Assembly: GCF_965363235.1 (NCBI RefSeq) | Contig: NC_134843.1 | Span: 50,525,535-50,589,534, forward strand | Direction: 5' to 3' | Source of the DNA: Mytilus galloprovincialis | Lineage: Eukaryota; Mollusca; Bivalvia; Mytilida; Mytilidae | Length of the DNA stretch: 64,000 bases | In this document: in pieces, positions 45,300 to 58,682 of the stretch | Position numbering within the stretch: the first letter of the stretch is position 1 | Layout: each line of letters begins with the position of its first letter | Translations under genes and position numbers: made by a program | The notes under the pieces: model-generated | Databases searched by the model: none | The model's input: only the letters and a program-made list of their open reading frames with translations | What the model was told of the DNA's origin: nothing

Positions 45300-47790
45300 T
45301 AAGAATAAAAACGTCAATAATATTCACTGATATTGACATATGTTAAGATAAAAGATTTGCAGATCTTTCTTTGTACTACAGTTATTGTCCTTGAGTGAAG
45401 GTTTCTGAAAAGGTATATAAAAACGTTTTGTTACACTTTAATAGATAGCCATATTAGATAAAACTGTTCCCTGTGGACATTCAAACATATATCTCTGTTT
45501 TCATGCTGATCGCAAGAGTCATAATTCTTGTATATTCCCAATTCTAGATTTCTGGCTATTTTCCGCAATCTCTGTTCTAGTTGTCGAAGTTTGTTGTATT
45601 AGATTTTATAATTCTTTTCAGTATACACTGGTTTTATATTGCGTTTGCTCAGTGGAAACTTCAACATGTTTAAGATTTCTTAGAGCCCTAATTCTGGTTA
45701 GATTTCTACATTGTTTTATCGACAATGTCATGATTAAAGAAATGGAAGTGAAACACTAAGGATATTCTTTGCACCTAAACGTATTGCTCATAAACTTCAT
45801 ATTTTATTTTTAATCAGAGCATCACTAATTAGTTGATACGAAAATCGTGTCTTGCGTACACCATTTTAATCTCTTTATGTTTCATTGTGCTTTCTACACA
45901 ACCGCGTTAGCTAAAAAGTGTAATAGAAAGGAAGCGAGTGGTGAGAAGGGCAATGGTCAGTTTTGAGATTTCGTTTTCTTTACTTTTCTTTGTCTACGTT
46001 TTTATGTGTATAATTATATCTTGGTATGATACTTTATCTATTGGCACTATAGTGTGCGATAAGATGTTAAGTGGGAATTGACATTTCCAATACCATGGTT
46101 CACTAAAAAAATATTTGACAATACAATTGAATTAATCAGAAAGATTTCTCTTTTAGTATTTCTACGTATCCGTGTTTTTTGTATTAAAAAATCATCTTTT
46201 AAACAAAATCAAATATTTGTTGTTGAGGTTAGCAGACAAAAAAAATCAAATATTTGTTGTTGAGGTTAGCAGACAAAAATGTATTCTGCTTTAAAACACT
46301 AATGAGACATTGAATCCTTTGCCAATGCAGACATAACGGATTGTAATCTTTATTAAATATCAATATTTTATAGTAATTACAAAAAATCTATTAATAATCA
46401 GTCATTTTTTTCCAAACGCAATTTCCCACTATGGTCAATGGTATTGAATTTTACGCAACTCGATTGAATGAAGTTATGATGTCTTCACTTTAACCTGTTG
46501 AGGTAAACTCCATGAAGTATGTCAAAACGTGAAATTTTATCACAACGTATTGTTGAAATAAAGACAGGGATGGCAACTCTTGATTTGAAGCTAAATATTT
46601 TCTAAGAAATAATTAGTACTCATTTATGCTTTATTTTCGTGTTGTTTTTTTTTTTTTGTCTTTCTTTCATGCTGAAATTTCAAGAACAAAATGTTAACTC
46701 ATTTATGTACTGTATAAGTTGTAATTTTTTAATTGCTTGAAAGTTCCTTTTCTGAATAATGTAGTCTTCAAAATATAATTAAAACAAAAATGAGGTTATG
46801 TTGTATTTCCGTTTCTACGCATGTATACATTAAAATGACCATCGACAGGACGAGTTTATCATATGGTTCATAAGGTATGACATGTTCGATTTGACAGGTT
46901 CTTACTTTTCAAAATATATTTCGCAATTGACCGAGAATGTTTACAATCATATACAAATAGCACATTTTTCAGAAAAACGAGAAACTTTACATATAAGACG
47001 CGTTGCAAACTTATCATTTTGGAGAGAAATATTGCAATATATTTTACCCACGTCCACCTAAGATGGTCTAAACAAAAATATCAGTTTTCAGAAATTTTCG
47101 TACCTTATATAGACTTAATTCAGGATTACTTTTTCGTATATTAACCACATCTTTTTCAACATATAGGCTACATGGGCTAAGCACACATATTCTGCAAACA
47201 ACTGACCAATTTTTTTCAGCGTATCTCTTTTCCCACCTTCCATCAAATATCAAAACCAATTTTGTAAAAGGTTTCTATCCTTTAAAAATAATCCAATAAT
47301 TGCTGCAGAAAGAGGATAACCAAAGAATAGGGACTGTTCGACAAACATAACAATGTTGCCCTTCAACCGTTCCCCAACACGTAAACCCTAAGTTTTTATG
47401 CCATCTTTCAAAATTGATACACTTTTATTAGTAAATGTAAATGGTATTTGGTTTTGGAATTCATATACTATTATTTTAAATGGCGGTCAGAAGGAAGATG
47501 TTAATGCTTAAGGTATTACAGAGATTGTCAATACTCGTCACATGTTCAGCAACAAATGAAAGTTTTTAACGACCTTGACTAGCTATACAGCCCTAAGGGT
47601 TCAACAATCCTCTTAACTACTGTTTGAGGTTGTTCAGGTATCCACTTTCAATGCTAAGTTTCTATATAATTTCAAACGTTGACCCATAATTACCAGTAGT
47701 AGTCTGATTCCACTCCTACATATCCCCGCCGGCCAACCTTACTCAAAATAAAATTATGTTATTTATTGGTTAATTGTTTCGCCCTAAGCA
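45300..47790. other. Non-coding stretch
   Basis: No supported gene. It contains a 40-bp direct duplication (TTTGTTGTTGAGGTTAGCAG at about 46215 and 46254). A minus-strand frame near 47110-47170 with possible splice sites is discussed among rejected items. Confidence 0.45.
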
Positions 47791-47795
47791 TGCAT

Positions 47796-50700
47796 GCAAT
47801 ATATCACCGTGTATCATCGTACAGCGGATATAGGTACTAACCAAGCGGACGTGAGCGATTTTGATCTTACACGGTAACGAAAAATCTTTGTTTTGTTCAC
47901 ATAATATCAATGTGTACTTCAATCTAAACATAATTGCTGTTTTAAGAAATGATTTGGTCGTAGGTTGATGATTAGAGATGTCTCATTATTTTCCCAAACA
48001 AGAGGGATTACTAAAAGTATGTGCAAATACTTGTAAAAGAAGTTGGCCCTCGTCTCATCCGATATAATTCTATATTCATTGCAACTCTTTTTCTGATAGG
48101 AGGTCAATGTGTGTGTGTAATAAGTATAGCTGTTTCAATAATTGGCATTGAAATCTTTCATACATATGTCATTATTCGATATTTTATCCCTAAAGAAGCG
48201 TTGTGTACGGTGTTTAGCTGACCACATAAATTTTTATGTACGGTGCATAGTTAAGTTGTTGTACACCGTACATTAAAACTTTATTTATATACTCGTTTAT
48301 TACCCAAACAGTTTCAAGGAATGAGTAATCAAAGGTAGGTTTATGATTGGTAACTATTACTGTTGTCCTGTATTAGGTTTCTGTCAGATAAAACATGTAA
48401 ATGTCTCAACAACTGTATCGAAATTGAAAGTGGGGGTTGACTTTCACAACTACAGCCCGTAACAGAGAAGTGATCGAATTGATGTTTCTTTACCGTCAAA
48501 ATTAGCTACGTTATCGACAAACTTAATTGAGTAGTGACCGAACTATTGGTACTTTACCGTTAAAAAGATTGCCAATGCTAACAAACTTTCGTGTGTCGAT
48601 AATCAAGTTTAATACCGATAATATTGAAAATAATTCTAATAATATGAAACAAAATATGTCCATGCACCATTTCGATTGGGCAAAAAGTAGTCATTTCTTC
48701 AAAGTCAGAACAGAAAAAAAAAGATTTATGGAAGGACGTCTTGATAGTATTATTTCCTTTACAATTTCACCCAAAACTAAAAGAAATATACTGATAAACA
48801 ATTAAAAAGGTGTTTGATAGGAATGAAGTCCTTTATTTTTTCGGACTACAATGTGCACCGTATGTATGATGGATTTGAATTCAATCTATAACTTTGAAAT
48901 GTTTTCTCATATGTATACACAAAAGGGAGGACTGGTATTTGTACTTCTGTTAGAATATGTCTTCGTCCGTTTCACATGCCAAACTTTTTTCTAGTACAGT
49001 TTAAACGGGAAAATTTTGTTGATTCTGTACTCATACTTCACGCGTAGTTGAGTACAAGTGTCCTCGTAGTGAACGCACCCGACTACGCGTGCAGTAAAAA
49101 GTGTACTCTTACGTCGGACACCGGGCAGTTTCTTTGTTATATCTGTACTTTATCAAATACATGTACATGTTAATATTTACTTAATATTAAATAGGTAAAA
49201 ATTATTGCTGAAAGCCTGTTCAGGGTTTCTTTCTTGTGTATGATTATATAATTTTTCACATGCCTGAACTCCATTGACGATAATGTAAGGTGCTCTATTA
49301 GAAAAAAATGGATTTCTAGTTCGGGTTTGAAAAAGAAATTTCGCTTTTTCTTGAGCCTGTTTTGTACATTTAGTTTAACAGATATGATCCAATGGAAATT
49401 TTCACATGGAACCTTCGGTAAATAGGAAAATGAAAAGAGATGGGATAATTTACAGAGAGACCACACTCCATCCATGAGAAAAACGGAGGGAATTTAAAAA
49501 TCTAGAGGTCTCCACAAGGCTTTCAACAAGGGTGGAATCACACTCCTTCTGAAAAGCTCTAAATCGCTCCAACGTGTACATACGTTTGGTCATCAAGAGA
49601 TTCTGGTTTCTCTTTTTGTGTGTCATAAACATTCAATTCGGATTTGAATTTAATTTACCGAAACATTTCCGTACATTAAATCTTAGGACGGTCATAACAT
49701 TTTGAGGACGCAACAGATCGAAGTACAATTTTAAGTAGCACATAGATGTGCAATAATTCAGCTTCTTGTACATGTTCATGAAGTTCTAAATTTTGAATGT
49801 TGATTTCTTTAAAAAAAACACCATTTTTTTACAATAAAAAATCTCAAAATGTCCGTTAACAATGAAAAAGTTTGACCATGAAATATCACATATCTAAGAA
49901 AAGCAGTCGTTTAATTGATTATAAGAAATTTTCAGTATATCATGTCAAATTTCTTTAATTTGAGAGTTTCCTTTAGTTACAAATGTAGCTCCATGTCTGA
50001 TGGTGAAATAAAAATGAATGTCTCAGAAAGTGTTGAATTAGTTTCCATAAATGACAGATGAATAGGGCCAAGCTTAGTAACTTACAGTAAACAGACTACT
50101 GTAACATTGACGCAGACGTCGAACTGTTTAAAAGATTTGTGTTTATGAACAAAAATTTATATACAACTTCATTTATAAATTAATCTGAATTTCATAGCGC
50201 GTCGTCACAATAATGAAAGTTATAAAAAAAAAATCTATAACCAGCAGATCTATACTTCTATAAAGAAAGTATTCTTGTACAAAAGGGTATTTATTATAAA
50301 ATGGTCCTAACTATAGAATAAATAGTTTACCACAGAAATCTTAAACGGAAGTTTCGACAATTTTAAACAGAAGAGCTTTGAAAATAAATTTAACTTTAAA
50401 TAAACACTGAAATAATTTTAATACCTCGAAGTTGTAAAGAATAAACCAACAATCTCAATCCTTAAAAGTGTCTTCATTGCACTAACCGACGAGTTCATGT
50501 TTACAGTAGAAACAGTGGATGTGACTCCAATAAATTCATTATCATTGTAGTCATGAATATTTATCGCTTATATTAAATTGATAAAGATTTTATCGAGGTC
50601 GCACCAACTGCTTCTATAGCTAAGATCAGTTACATGTAACATGATCTCGTCGATTCGCACGACGAAACCATTGTTTATGACAGAACACACATTCTAGATA

Positions 50701-51872
50701 TGTATTTTTGTTTCCGTCAGTTCGAAAGTATTTGATCATTTCAACTCCTTTGTATTTCATAATATTATTAATTCGTATATTTTAACAAATTTGATTCGTT
50801 TAGGGATAGTCACATGTTAAACTATATTTTCGAAGGTAGTGAGAAAACGGCGGATAGCAAAAAGCATATTGACCGGCAAAAAGCATATTGTACGGTTTGT
50901 TTTTAGAATATCTAAAAACCGATATACTTTGTGACGTCATGTAATGAATTTCAGGATATTGTTTAACGTTTTGAAACAAATGATATCTGTGATCGATTAT
51001 TTGACGAAAAAAAATCTTCGAATACATAAGATGTCCAAAAAAAAAGTAAATGAAATAACAACTAATATGTTGTTATTGTCAAGGAGACAATGTAATATCT
51101 ATAAAGTTCCAACAAACCTAAATGACGATTTTGATACAAACATACAAACATGGTCGGAAATTAATAATATAACAAATATAGCCTTTGTATGAGGTCAATA
51201 CAGGATATATCGACCCAAAGAAGTATATCGACCTCGGACTTCGTCCTCAGTCAATATACTTCTTTCAGGTCAATATATCCTTGTATCGACCTCATACAAA
51301 GGCTATATTTGTATAATATGTGTCGTGAACAAAGACATATGTTCGATTGAATAATGATTTCCTCGTAACAAATGATAGAAATTTCGGAGATCCCGTATTT
51401 GATCCTTTACCGTTAAAATGAAAATGCCAATGACAGAGGTTAATTATAAAAAAATGTTTGACTGTACATGTGTTAAAAAAAAATTCGACTTAAACAATGA
51501 AAACTTACACGTTGGACATGAAATATTTTGTCGATGAAGAAAATTAAATTATGTCACTTCTGAAATAAGTTTGTCGATAACGTAACTTATTCTGACGGTA
51601 AAGAAACGCGAATTCGATCACTACTCTGTTACGGGCTGTATTTGCACATGAACAAGTTAATTGTACTTATTTGAATATCAAAGTTGTTTTATGAATAGGA
51701 AAAAATCGATGCAAAAATTATTTAGGAGCAGGAATTTCAAATGTTGAGAAATGTACATTGAGTATTGATAAAGCAAAACAAAGATCTTCGTTACCTTGTA
51801 AGGTAAAAAACGATCATGCCCGCTTGGTTAGTACCTATATCCGGTGTACTGGTGATACACGGTGTATATGCC
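47796..51872. repeat. Large interrupted inverted repeat
   Basis: Outer pair 47796-47895 with 51774-51872 (shared GATATAGGTACTAACCAAGC), inner pair 48452-48524 with 51567-51638 (shared CGTTATCGACAAACTTA and CAGCCCGTAACAGAG). The order is consistent with one old palindromic or foldback element; the interior is non-coding. Confidence 0.65.
51172..51312. mobile_element. Foldback MITE, 141 bp
   Basis: ACAAATATAGCCTTTGTATG at the left and CATACAAAGGCTATATTTGT at the right, pairing almost to the centre (GACCTCGGACTTCGTCCTCAG). It lies inside the larger inverted repeat. Confidence 0.78.
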
Positions 51873-52423
51873 CTTGGAAAAAAAGCAAACAACAATCAAT
51901 CGATAATATTTTAGCACGAGAATACATGTTTATGTACAACAAAACAAAAGTTAGGACCATTTAATGTTAGGGAAGGTTTCATATGCAGTTTTTTTTTCAA
52001 TTCAGGAAATTTATTACGAACCATACAAGCATCATGTAACTGTGTTTTTGTATTGTTCAAACTCAGATGGGTTTTTTAAAAATAAAAATGTACTACATGT
52101 ACTAGTATACTCTGCTGTAAAAAGCTATAAAATAAAAAAATATTGCAACAATTTAATTCATTCAGAGCCTTAACTTATGAAAACAAAATAGGTCTGATAT
52201 ATATGAGGATATAAAAAAATCTACATTAAGGATTTCATTATAATTATGTACTCATCATTGACGATCGAACCAAAAACGTGAAAAGGCCCAATGAAGTACG
52301 AAGTTGAAGAGCATTGTGGGTCAAATAATATAGCAAAATTTGTTATTTTGATTTTATAGTATTTTATTATAATGCTCTGGTCATTTCACTTTCAAATTGA
52401 ATTGAAATAAGTTTATCTTTTTT

Positions 52424-53399
52424 AAGCCTCGGTCACACCTTACCGGATAGCTCGAACGGACGTCTAACGGATAACTTTTTTTCAATCCGTTTATGTCCGT
52501 TAAACGTCCGTTCTTATCCGTTAGACGTCCTTCCATATCCGTTTCATATCCGTTTAGCGCACGTTTTATCCGTCGACGTCTGTTCTGTCCGGTGGTAAAT
52601 TTTGAACATGTTCAAAACTTTGAACGGACGTCCAACGGATAAAATGTCCGTTGAACGTCCGTTAGGCGTCCGTTTTGTACGGTACTCGTCCGTTTCGTAT
52701 CCATTACTTGTCCGTTATACATCCGTTGGAGGTCACGTAGACAAATTCCCCAACTGACGTCTACCGGACGTTTAACGGATAAAACGGATGTCGAACGAAT
52801 GTGAAACGGACTTCTACCGGACGTATATCGGATAAAACGGACGATGAACGGATCTAAAACGGATAAAGGCCTATTGAAAATTTCGCGTCAGAAATAACAA
52901 TTATTGGTATGGCAGATTTTTTACGTGTCATGAATTCTTATTTTTCATAATCGATCTTAAAGTAAGTGCATGTCTTCACTATCAAGCAGCGCTTATTCAG
53001 GCCAGACACTACCTTTTGGTGTCAATTTGAAGAACAAACCCAAACCAGTTACACAGAAACATTTTGAATATTTATGCAAGTTACATGTATTATTATTGTC
53101 GCCTTTAAATTTTCTGTATTTCTTGTTCATCCGTTTTATCCTGTACGCTTCCGTTAGGTGTTTGTTTTATGCGGCACTCGTCCGTTGGATGTACGTTCGA
53201 CATCCGTTCTGTCTTGTCGTTTCCGTTTCTCGTACGTTGCATTTCCGGTGTGTGTCCGTTATGCATTCGTTACGCGTCCGTTTTATTCGGTCAGCACATC
53301 AACGGACTCCAAACAGATAACAATTTTGTCAACGGACAACTTTTATTTTCATCCGTTAGGCGTCCGTTCATGCTATCCGGTAAAGGGTGACTGAGGCTT
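52424..53399. mobile_element. TIR element made of CCGTTnnnCGTCCGTT repeats, 976 bp
   Basis: Ends AAGCCTCGGTCAC and GTGACTGAGGCTT, continuing inwards to TTACCGGATAG and CTATCCGGTAA. Dozens of degenerate 10-20-bp CCGTT/AACGG units in both orientations fill both flanks; the middle (52880-53120) is ordinary sequence. The duplicated locus at about 58495 lacks it. Overlapping frames here are products of the repeat, not genes. Confidence 0.82.
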
Positions 53400-53537
53400 C
53401 AAATTTTCAACGCCATGTAAGTCATAATAGGCATATTTCATATATATATTATTTATACTTCATTATTAATTTCTATCAGTATTTCTCAGTTACAAAGATT
53501 AACGACTAAGGGTGCAGGACTTTCTAGCTGTGTTAAA

Positions 53538-53632
53538 ATCCCATTGGTGGCCTTAGGCTGTTTTTGTTCTTCGGTCGATCGGGTTGTCGTGTCTTTGCTA
53601 CACTCTACATTTCCATTCTCAATTTCATTTTA
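53538..53632 (-). repeat. R1 repeat fragment
   Basis: Reverse copy, diverged, from CCATTGGTGGCCTTAGGCTG to CCATTCTCAATTTCA. Confidence 0.68.
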
Positions 53633-53703
53633 AGGTACTTGGTCAAAGTAAAATTATTTATTTTGTATACAACATAACAATTCATCAATTACATTGTAAC
53701 TTA

Positions 53704-53719
53704 TCCTTTTTTGGACCTG
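53704..53719 (-). pseudogene. Eroded relic of the 58683-58736 exon
   Basis: Alignment of the two duplication copies leaves only CCTTTTTTGGAC (12 bp) between intact acceptor sequence and a donor mutated from GTAAG to ATAAG on the minus strand. The exon in this copy has lost 42 bp and its splice donor. Confidence 0.5.
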
Positions 53720-54649
53720 TAAAAAAGAATCCAATGTTTTATTCTAAATTATTATATGTAAAGTATCCTGCGTATTACATGCCTTATTAAAGATTAAACT
53801 AATATGTGTTTCTTCTTATTTAACATTTGTTGTGTTTCCACGAATTTGTAGTAAACAGTTCTTTAGAATTGATGTTCGCTATGTGTCATTGTTTACCATG
53901 AGTCAAAAATTATCAACCACAATATGTGGTCTTTGGTGCATTTTATTTCTCTTTTAATGTTCCTGTCGGTTACAAATCTCTTCATTGTTTCTTGTCTTCT
54001 AATGTTTTGTGTTTGAGTGTTTCCGATTACAACAAATCAAGAAAAGCACGTTTTGTACGTGTAATAAAGGGCTATTTCCTTTTTTCCATTCTTAATGTTT
54101 TCAAAACCGAAAAAATGATAATGGTCCTTTAACATTATATTGCTCTGTATAAAAGTATAGCAGTTTTCAAAAATTAGAAACATGCTTTATTTCTGAAATT
54201 CTATTTGAGCGATTCTTTAGAGTGATATGTGGACTTAGACAAATAATGTGGTTTTTCAATATCTTGTTATTAACAGACATAATTCTTGAATTCGGCGACT
54301 CTACAGGTTTCTAATTTTGCAGTTAAACTTTTTTTTTTTAAACCAAACCAATGACCCTTGACCTTAAGATAAAAGCAAATCAGTTTCGCTCTAAAGAAAA
54401 AAATCAAAAGGTCAATTGATGTACAAATTTGACGACCATTGAGGACCAAACATTCCGAAAATTTTTGTAAAAGGCCCAAGCACATCAAACAAATGCAAAA
54501 CAACTGTCACGCTTCTGACTTGGAACATGCATTTCTTCATGAAGGAAATGGAAGATTAATCTTACAGTTCACTACTTATAAGGTATTTTTTACATTTTTC
54601 AACTGCACCAAAACACTACTATATGAACTATAAATTATCTGTCTATATG

Positions 54650-55620
54650 TCTTAACTTATAATTTCATACTCCTATTTACTATTTTTATTATAATTGTGG
54701 AGTGCATAGAATGCGAAAAATGGATACAAAAACTGATTGGCCTGTATTCTTTATGTCATTGACGATTTTCATAGGTAAGACATTTTATATTTCGTGCATG
54801 GTAAAAACATATGCTATGTTCCTAGACACAGATAACAACTAGAAAACTAATCATAATTTATTTAGATCAAAGAGTGTGAGCTATGTTTGCTGTAAATAAT
54901 TTATATAAACACAAGTTGGGTAAAATGTCATTTATTTAAATATTAATTTAAAATACAACTTACATCTTAACTGCATAAAAAACAATGACTTAAATTAGCA
55001 AAGGTGTGGTTGAAAATGTGCCACACCCCAACATAATAAACATACACATTACAAAAATAAAGGTGAGTTGAAAAAATTAACTCACCAAAATATACGAAGT
55101 ATATAAACATTACTATGAGTATTGTCGTTAATTACGTTAATGTTTAAAAAAAAAAATTGTCCTATATATAATAATGATGTATATTATTGCTAAAAAGGAG
55201 GGAAATGGGAGCGTTTTCAGTTAAAACTCATAAGATCTTTTCTGTCTCCCAGAACAAAGGCGAATGACCGCAAATGTAGAAAGTTGATAATAATAACTCA
55301 AGAACTGAACAATCAGATAATATGATTAGATGCATTGAACATGCTGTCCTTGACCTCCTTTTGATATACTTAAACAAAGAAATTCGTTCTTACATACATG
55401 ATATCAAAGAAGTAGATTATATTATAAAATGTCTGATTTTAAAGTTTGAAGGTTTTTTTATTATTCAATGAGAGTGTTGAGAACAAGAGAAAAAGTTTCA
55501 ACACCGAGTGATGGTTGGATAAGGCTTGCTATCAATTCTCGTTAATTAGTTCAAATTGTAATTTTTAATTTTGCAAGTGCTCATTTATTATTATATCGAA
55601 ATTGAATAAAGGCTCTAATT
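54650..55620. other. Non-coding stretch
   Basis: No gene or known repeat seen; only a small inverted pair (GGTGAGTTGAAAAAATTAAC, then TCACC) at about 55062-55086. Confidence 0.5.
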
Positions 55621-55626
55621 AGTTAT

Positions 55627-55905
55627 CAGAGGTACCAGAATTAAATTTTAGTACGCCAGACGCGCGTTTCGTCTACATAAGACTCGTCAGTGACGCTCAA
55701 ATCAAAATAGTTATAAAGCCAAACAAGTACAAAGTTGAAAAGCATTGAGGACCCAAAAGTACAAAAAGTTGTGCCAAATACGGCTAAGGTAATCTATTCC
55801 TGGAATAAGAAAATCCTTAGTATTTCGAAAAATTCAAAGTTTTGTTACAGGAAATTTATAAAAATGACCATCCAATTGATATTCATGTTAAAATATCCAC
55901 TTTCC
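55627..55905 (+). repeat. R3 repeat, single partial unit
   Basis: From ATCAGAGGTACCAGAATTAA through GCCAGACGCGCGTTTCGTC to GATATTCATGTTAA. Confidence 0.8.
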
Positions 55906-56149
55906 TACTTGAATTTGCGACGGGTATTTTCCTAAATGTATTTATTTTCGTTTAGAAAACTCAGGTAAGTTCTATTAAGTATGATGCATTCAATGATATA
56001 CAAATATCATCACAGATACCAGGCTAATATTTTTTTAAGCTGACACGTGTTTCACAAAATACTAATCAGTAATGCTGAAATAAAAACAAAACTAAGAGCC
56101 CTAAAAAATACGACGTTAAAGACCTACATAACGTACAATGGCAATATCA

Positions 56150-56330
56150 AACACTCAAACTCACACAACTGAAAAACAACTGTTATATTCCTGTCATGGT
56201 ATATATGGAACATAAAAAGCAAAATCACAAATATACTGAACACCGAGGAAAATTCAATAAGGAAAGTCCTTAGTCAAATGGCAAAATCACAAGATAAAAC
56301 ACATCAAACGAATGGACAACAACTGCCATT
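56150..56330 (+). repeat. Interspersed repeat fragment (same family as 24865-25010)
   Basis: Two consecutive pieces sharing AACACCGAGGAAAATTCAA and ACATCAAACGAATGGACAAC. Confidence 0.6.
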
Positions 56331-57308
56331 AAAAGACCATCATGCGATGACATTTAGTTCAAACTACTCACTTTAATAAGAAATCTTAAATTTTCAATAA
56401 CTTAGATTTAACAGTCGTTTTGAATTACTGTACATGTTCAGTCAATATATTTGTCAATATATTTTCTGACCAAAAGAAATTGCGATTATATTTTTATAAG
56501 TTTACGTTTTATTGCACTGTTTTATTGCACTTAGCCATTCCCCTTGTATACTGGTACAACTTGCCGGAGAAGCAAATTTTAAGACATATTTTTGGGCAAA
56601 AAGTCTCGTTTCCTCGTCATTCGCTGACGTACACATCTGGATATAGGCTCAAATTAGTCATCAGAATACTAGTTAAGAGATGTATTGTGGATCAACTCTC
56701 TATCCTTATCTGTTTATATTCAATCTGTTTTTAACTGAAATGTATTTGATTTTGTTTGTAAAAAATCTTTTTTTTTCACCTAATTTTAACTGAATATTTA
56801 AACAAAGTTTATAAAAAACTGTTCTTTTGGGAGGGAATTCTGACTTTTTTTTTTTAATAACTGTGCAGTGATTTTATAAAGAAATATATTAAAATAATAT
56901 TTCTAACTTGTACAAGAGTTAAAAATGGAGTTTTTAGTGTACCAGCGCAAAAACCAAACTTTAAATGCACCAACAATTCTTTGTCATTTATTAAAGAATT
57001 TATTGAAAAAAGGAAAAACAATACGGGTATCAGGATTTATTTAGAGATGTTGAAATAGATGTGACAGAGGACGGTTTTGTAAGTGCAAGGGTACAATAAA
57101 GTTGAAAATACTTTTGTTTAGATGAAGGAAAATGTATATGTCAATGAAAAAGAGAATAAGAACTGGTTCCTCCCATATTTGTGTAAAATTATACATTTGG
57201 CAACAAAAGATATCATGTCAACACTTAATTTCTAAAAAAAAATTCAAGCTGGATGAAGTTTTTATTTAGTTTTTTAACATTTTAATGTTAATATTTTTTT
57301 AAGGATTC

Positions 57309-57385
57309 CAGTGGTGTAGGGGTATGCTTTACCAACCCACAGCGGAAAGATCGCGTGTTCGAATCACATTAACGGAGGGGTAAAA
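57309..57385 (+). tRNA. tRNA-like sequence, probably pseudogene or tRNA-derived
   Basis: TGGTGTAGGGG fits the pol III A box and GTTCGAATC fits the B box, 34 bp apart as in tRNAs. The acceptor and T stems do not pair well and no canonical anticodon loop can be drawn, so I do not assign an amino acid. It may be a decayed tRNA or the head of a SINE. Confidence 0.3.
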
Positions 57386-57681
57386 CATATGTCCTATATT
57401 AAAAGTAGCTTAACTTAACTTTACCTTCAGTTTCAAGAAGAAAACAACAGAAATAGTCATTTCAGGAATGTGTGTGCCCAATCACCCTCCCATTTTTTCC
57501 TTTGCATTAGTTGGCTAGATTTAGGTTGTGCAACATCAGGTTATCATTGATAATTGAATGGATTGTCCTTGTAAAAAACAAATTTGGTTAACTGTTTGAT
57601 TGAAGACGATTAAGACAGACCAGATTGGTGTCACGGTTTCAACTTTTTTTTTAATGCTACTGACATCGATATTGCAAATAT

Positions 57682-57799
57682 AATTGAGAAAGGAAATGAG
57701 GAATGTGTCAAAGCGACAACAACCCGACCATAGAGCAGTCAACAGCCGAAGGACACCAATGGATCTTTAATGTAGCGAGAAACTCCCGCACCCGGAGGC
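57682..57799 (+). repeat. R1 repeat, left part
   Basis: Forward copy from TTGAGAAAGGAAATGAGGAA to CTCCCGCACCCGGAGG. Confidence 0.78.
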
Positions 57800-58682
57800 A
57801 TATTGATGATATAACACGTATTTCCACTGTTATACTAATTTGACAACTTGTCTGTCTTTAACAAATTTTGAGCATTGTATATCCATCCAAATCCTACCCT
57901 ATTAGCGCAAAATAATGTCTCTAAACGACTTTTCCCCATTTTCCCCAACAATCACGTGACAAAAAGGAACCAATTATCTTAATTTTAGTTTTCTATTCAA
58001 TCAACTTTATTTCATATGAGCCAAACATAACCTTTGCGCGACTATTGGTGCGAAAACAGTATTCAATTCAACTATGCTGGTGTCTTTTCGATTTATAAAG
58101 ATCTAAAATGCCTTAAGGTTAATGATTTTGTTTACACAGTTAAATTTGCTGGGTATTATATTTAAATAGTTTTTTTCATTTAAAACATTCAGAGACTCAA
58201 CTTATGATACCCCAATAGGTCTTACAAATTTAAAAGGATATAAAAAATTACATTCAGGATTCGTGGCTTATAATTTTGTTCGCCAGACGAGTTCCGTCTT
58301 AACAACACTAATCAGAGTTGGTGTCTGTTGATCAAAAACGGTAAAAGGCAAAGCGAAAACGACGTTGAAGAGCATTGAGGATCAAACTAAGTTGCAATTT
58401 TATTTTGAAATGTAATCTTTGCTTTTAAAGATTAAAAAATCAATTCTTTTTTTGCTTCAAAATTTGAATTGAGTTGAAAAAAATGATCTTTTTTACCTTT
58501 TCAACATCATAGTACGTCATTATAATATATATACATAATAATTTCATATACATGTATGTAAACGTAAGGATCAATTACCATCAATATTTCTCAGTTCTAA
58601 AGACTAGAAGTACATGTTCCAAGTAAAATTATAAATCTTGTATACAATATTTAAACTTTATTTTTTTGACATTGTAACTTAC

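Larger units (their letters stand above)
52155..54430 (-). repeat. Segmental duplication, copy 1
   Basis: Aligns in order with 58185-59390 (for example GTTGAAGAGCATTG, TATTTCTCAGTT, GACCCTTGACCTTAA). It is longer because it carries the TIR element at 52424-53399 and an R1 copy. Strand refers to the exon relic it contains. Confidence 0.72.

Noticed and set aside
47107..47169. Possible minus-strand exon encoding YVEKDVVNIRKSNPELSLYK
   Set aside because: The splice borders imply a phase different from the surrounding exons, and no partner exon was found.
48527..48805. Plus-strand frame of 92 codons
   Set aside because: No domain, AT-rich codons, and it overlaps the inner arm region of the large inverted repeat.
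50425..50498. Possible minus-strand first exon starting MNSSVSAMKTLLRIEIVGLF, phase 2, which could join 45149-45242 to give a small secreted Cys-rich peptide
   Set aside because: The hydrophobic stretch has a charged residue in the middle, the donor (GTATTA) is weak, and the finger exon fits better as the end of a B-box-family gene.
53158..53394. Three overlapping plus-strand reading frames rich in Arg, Ser, Val and Phe
   Set aside because: They are translations of the CCGTT micro-repeat in the TIR element.
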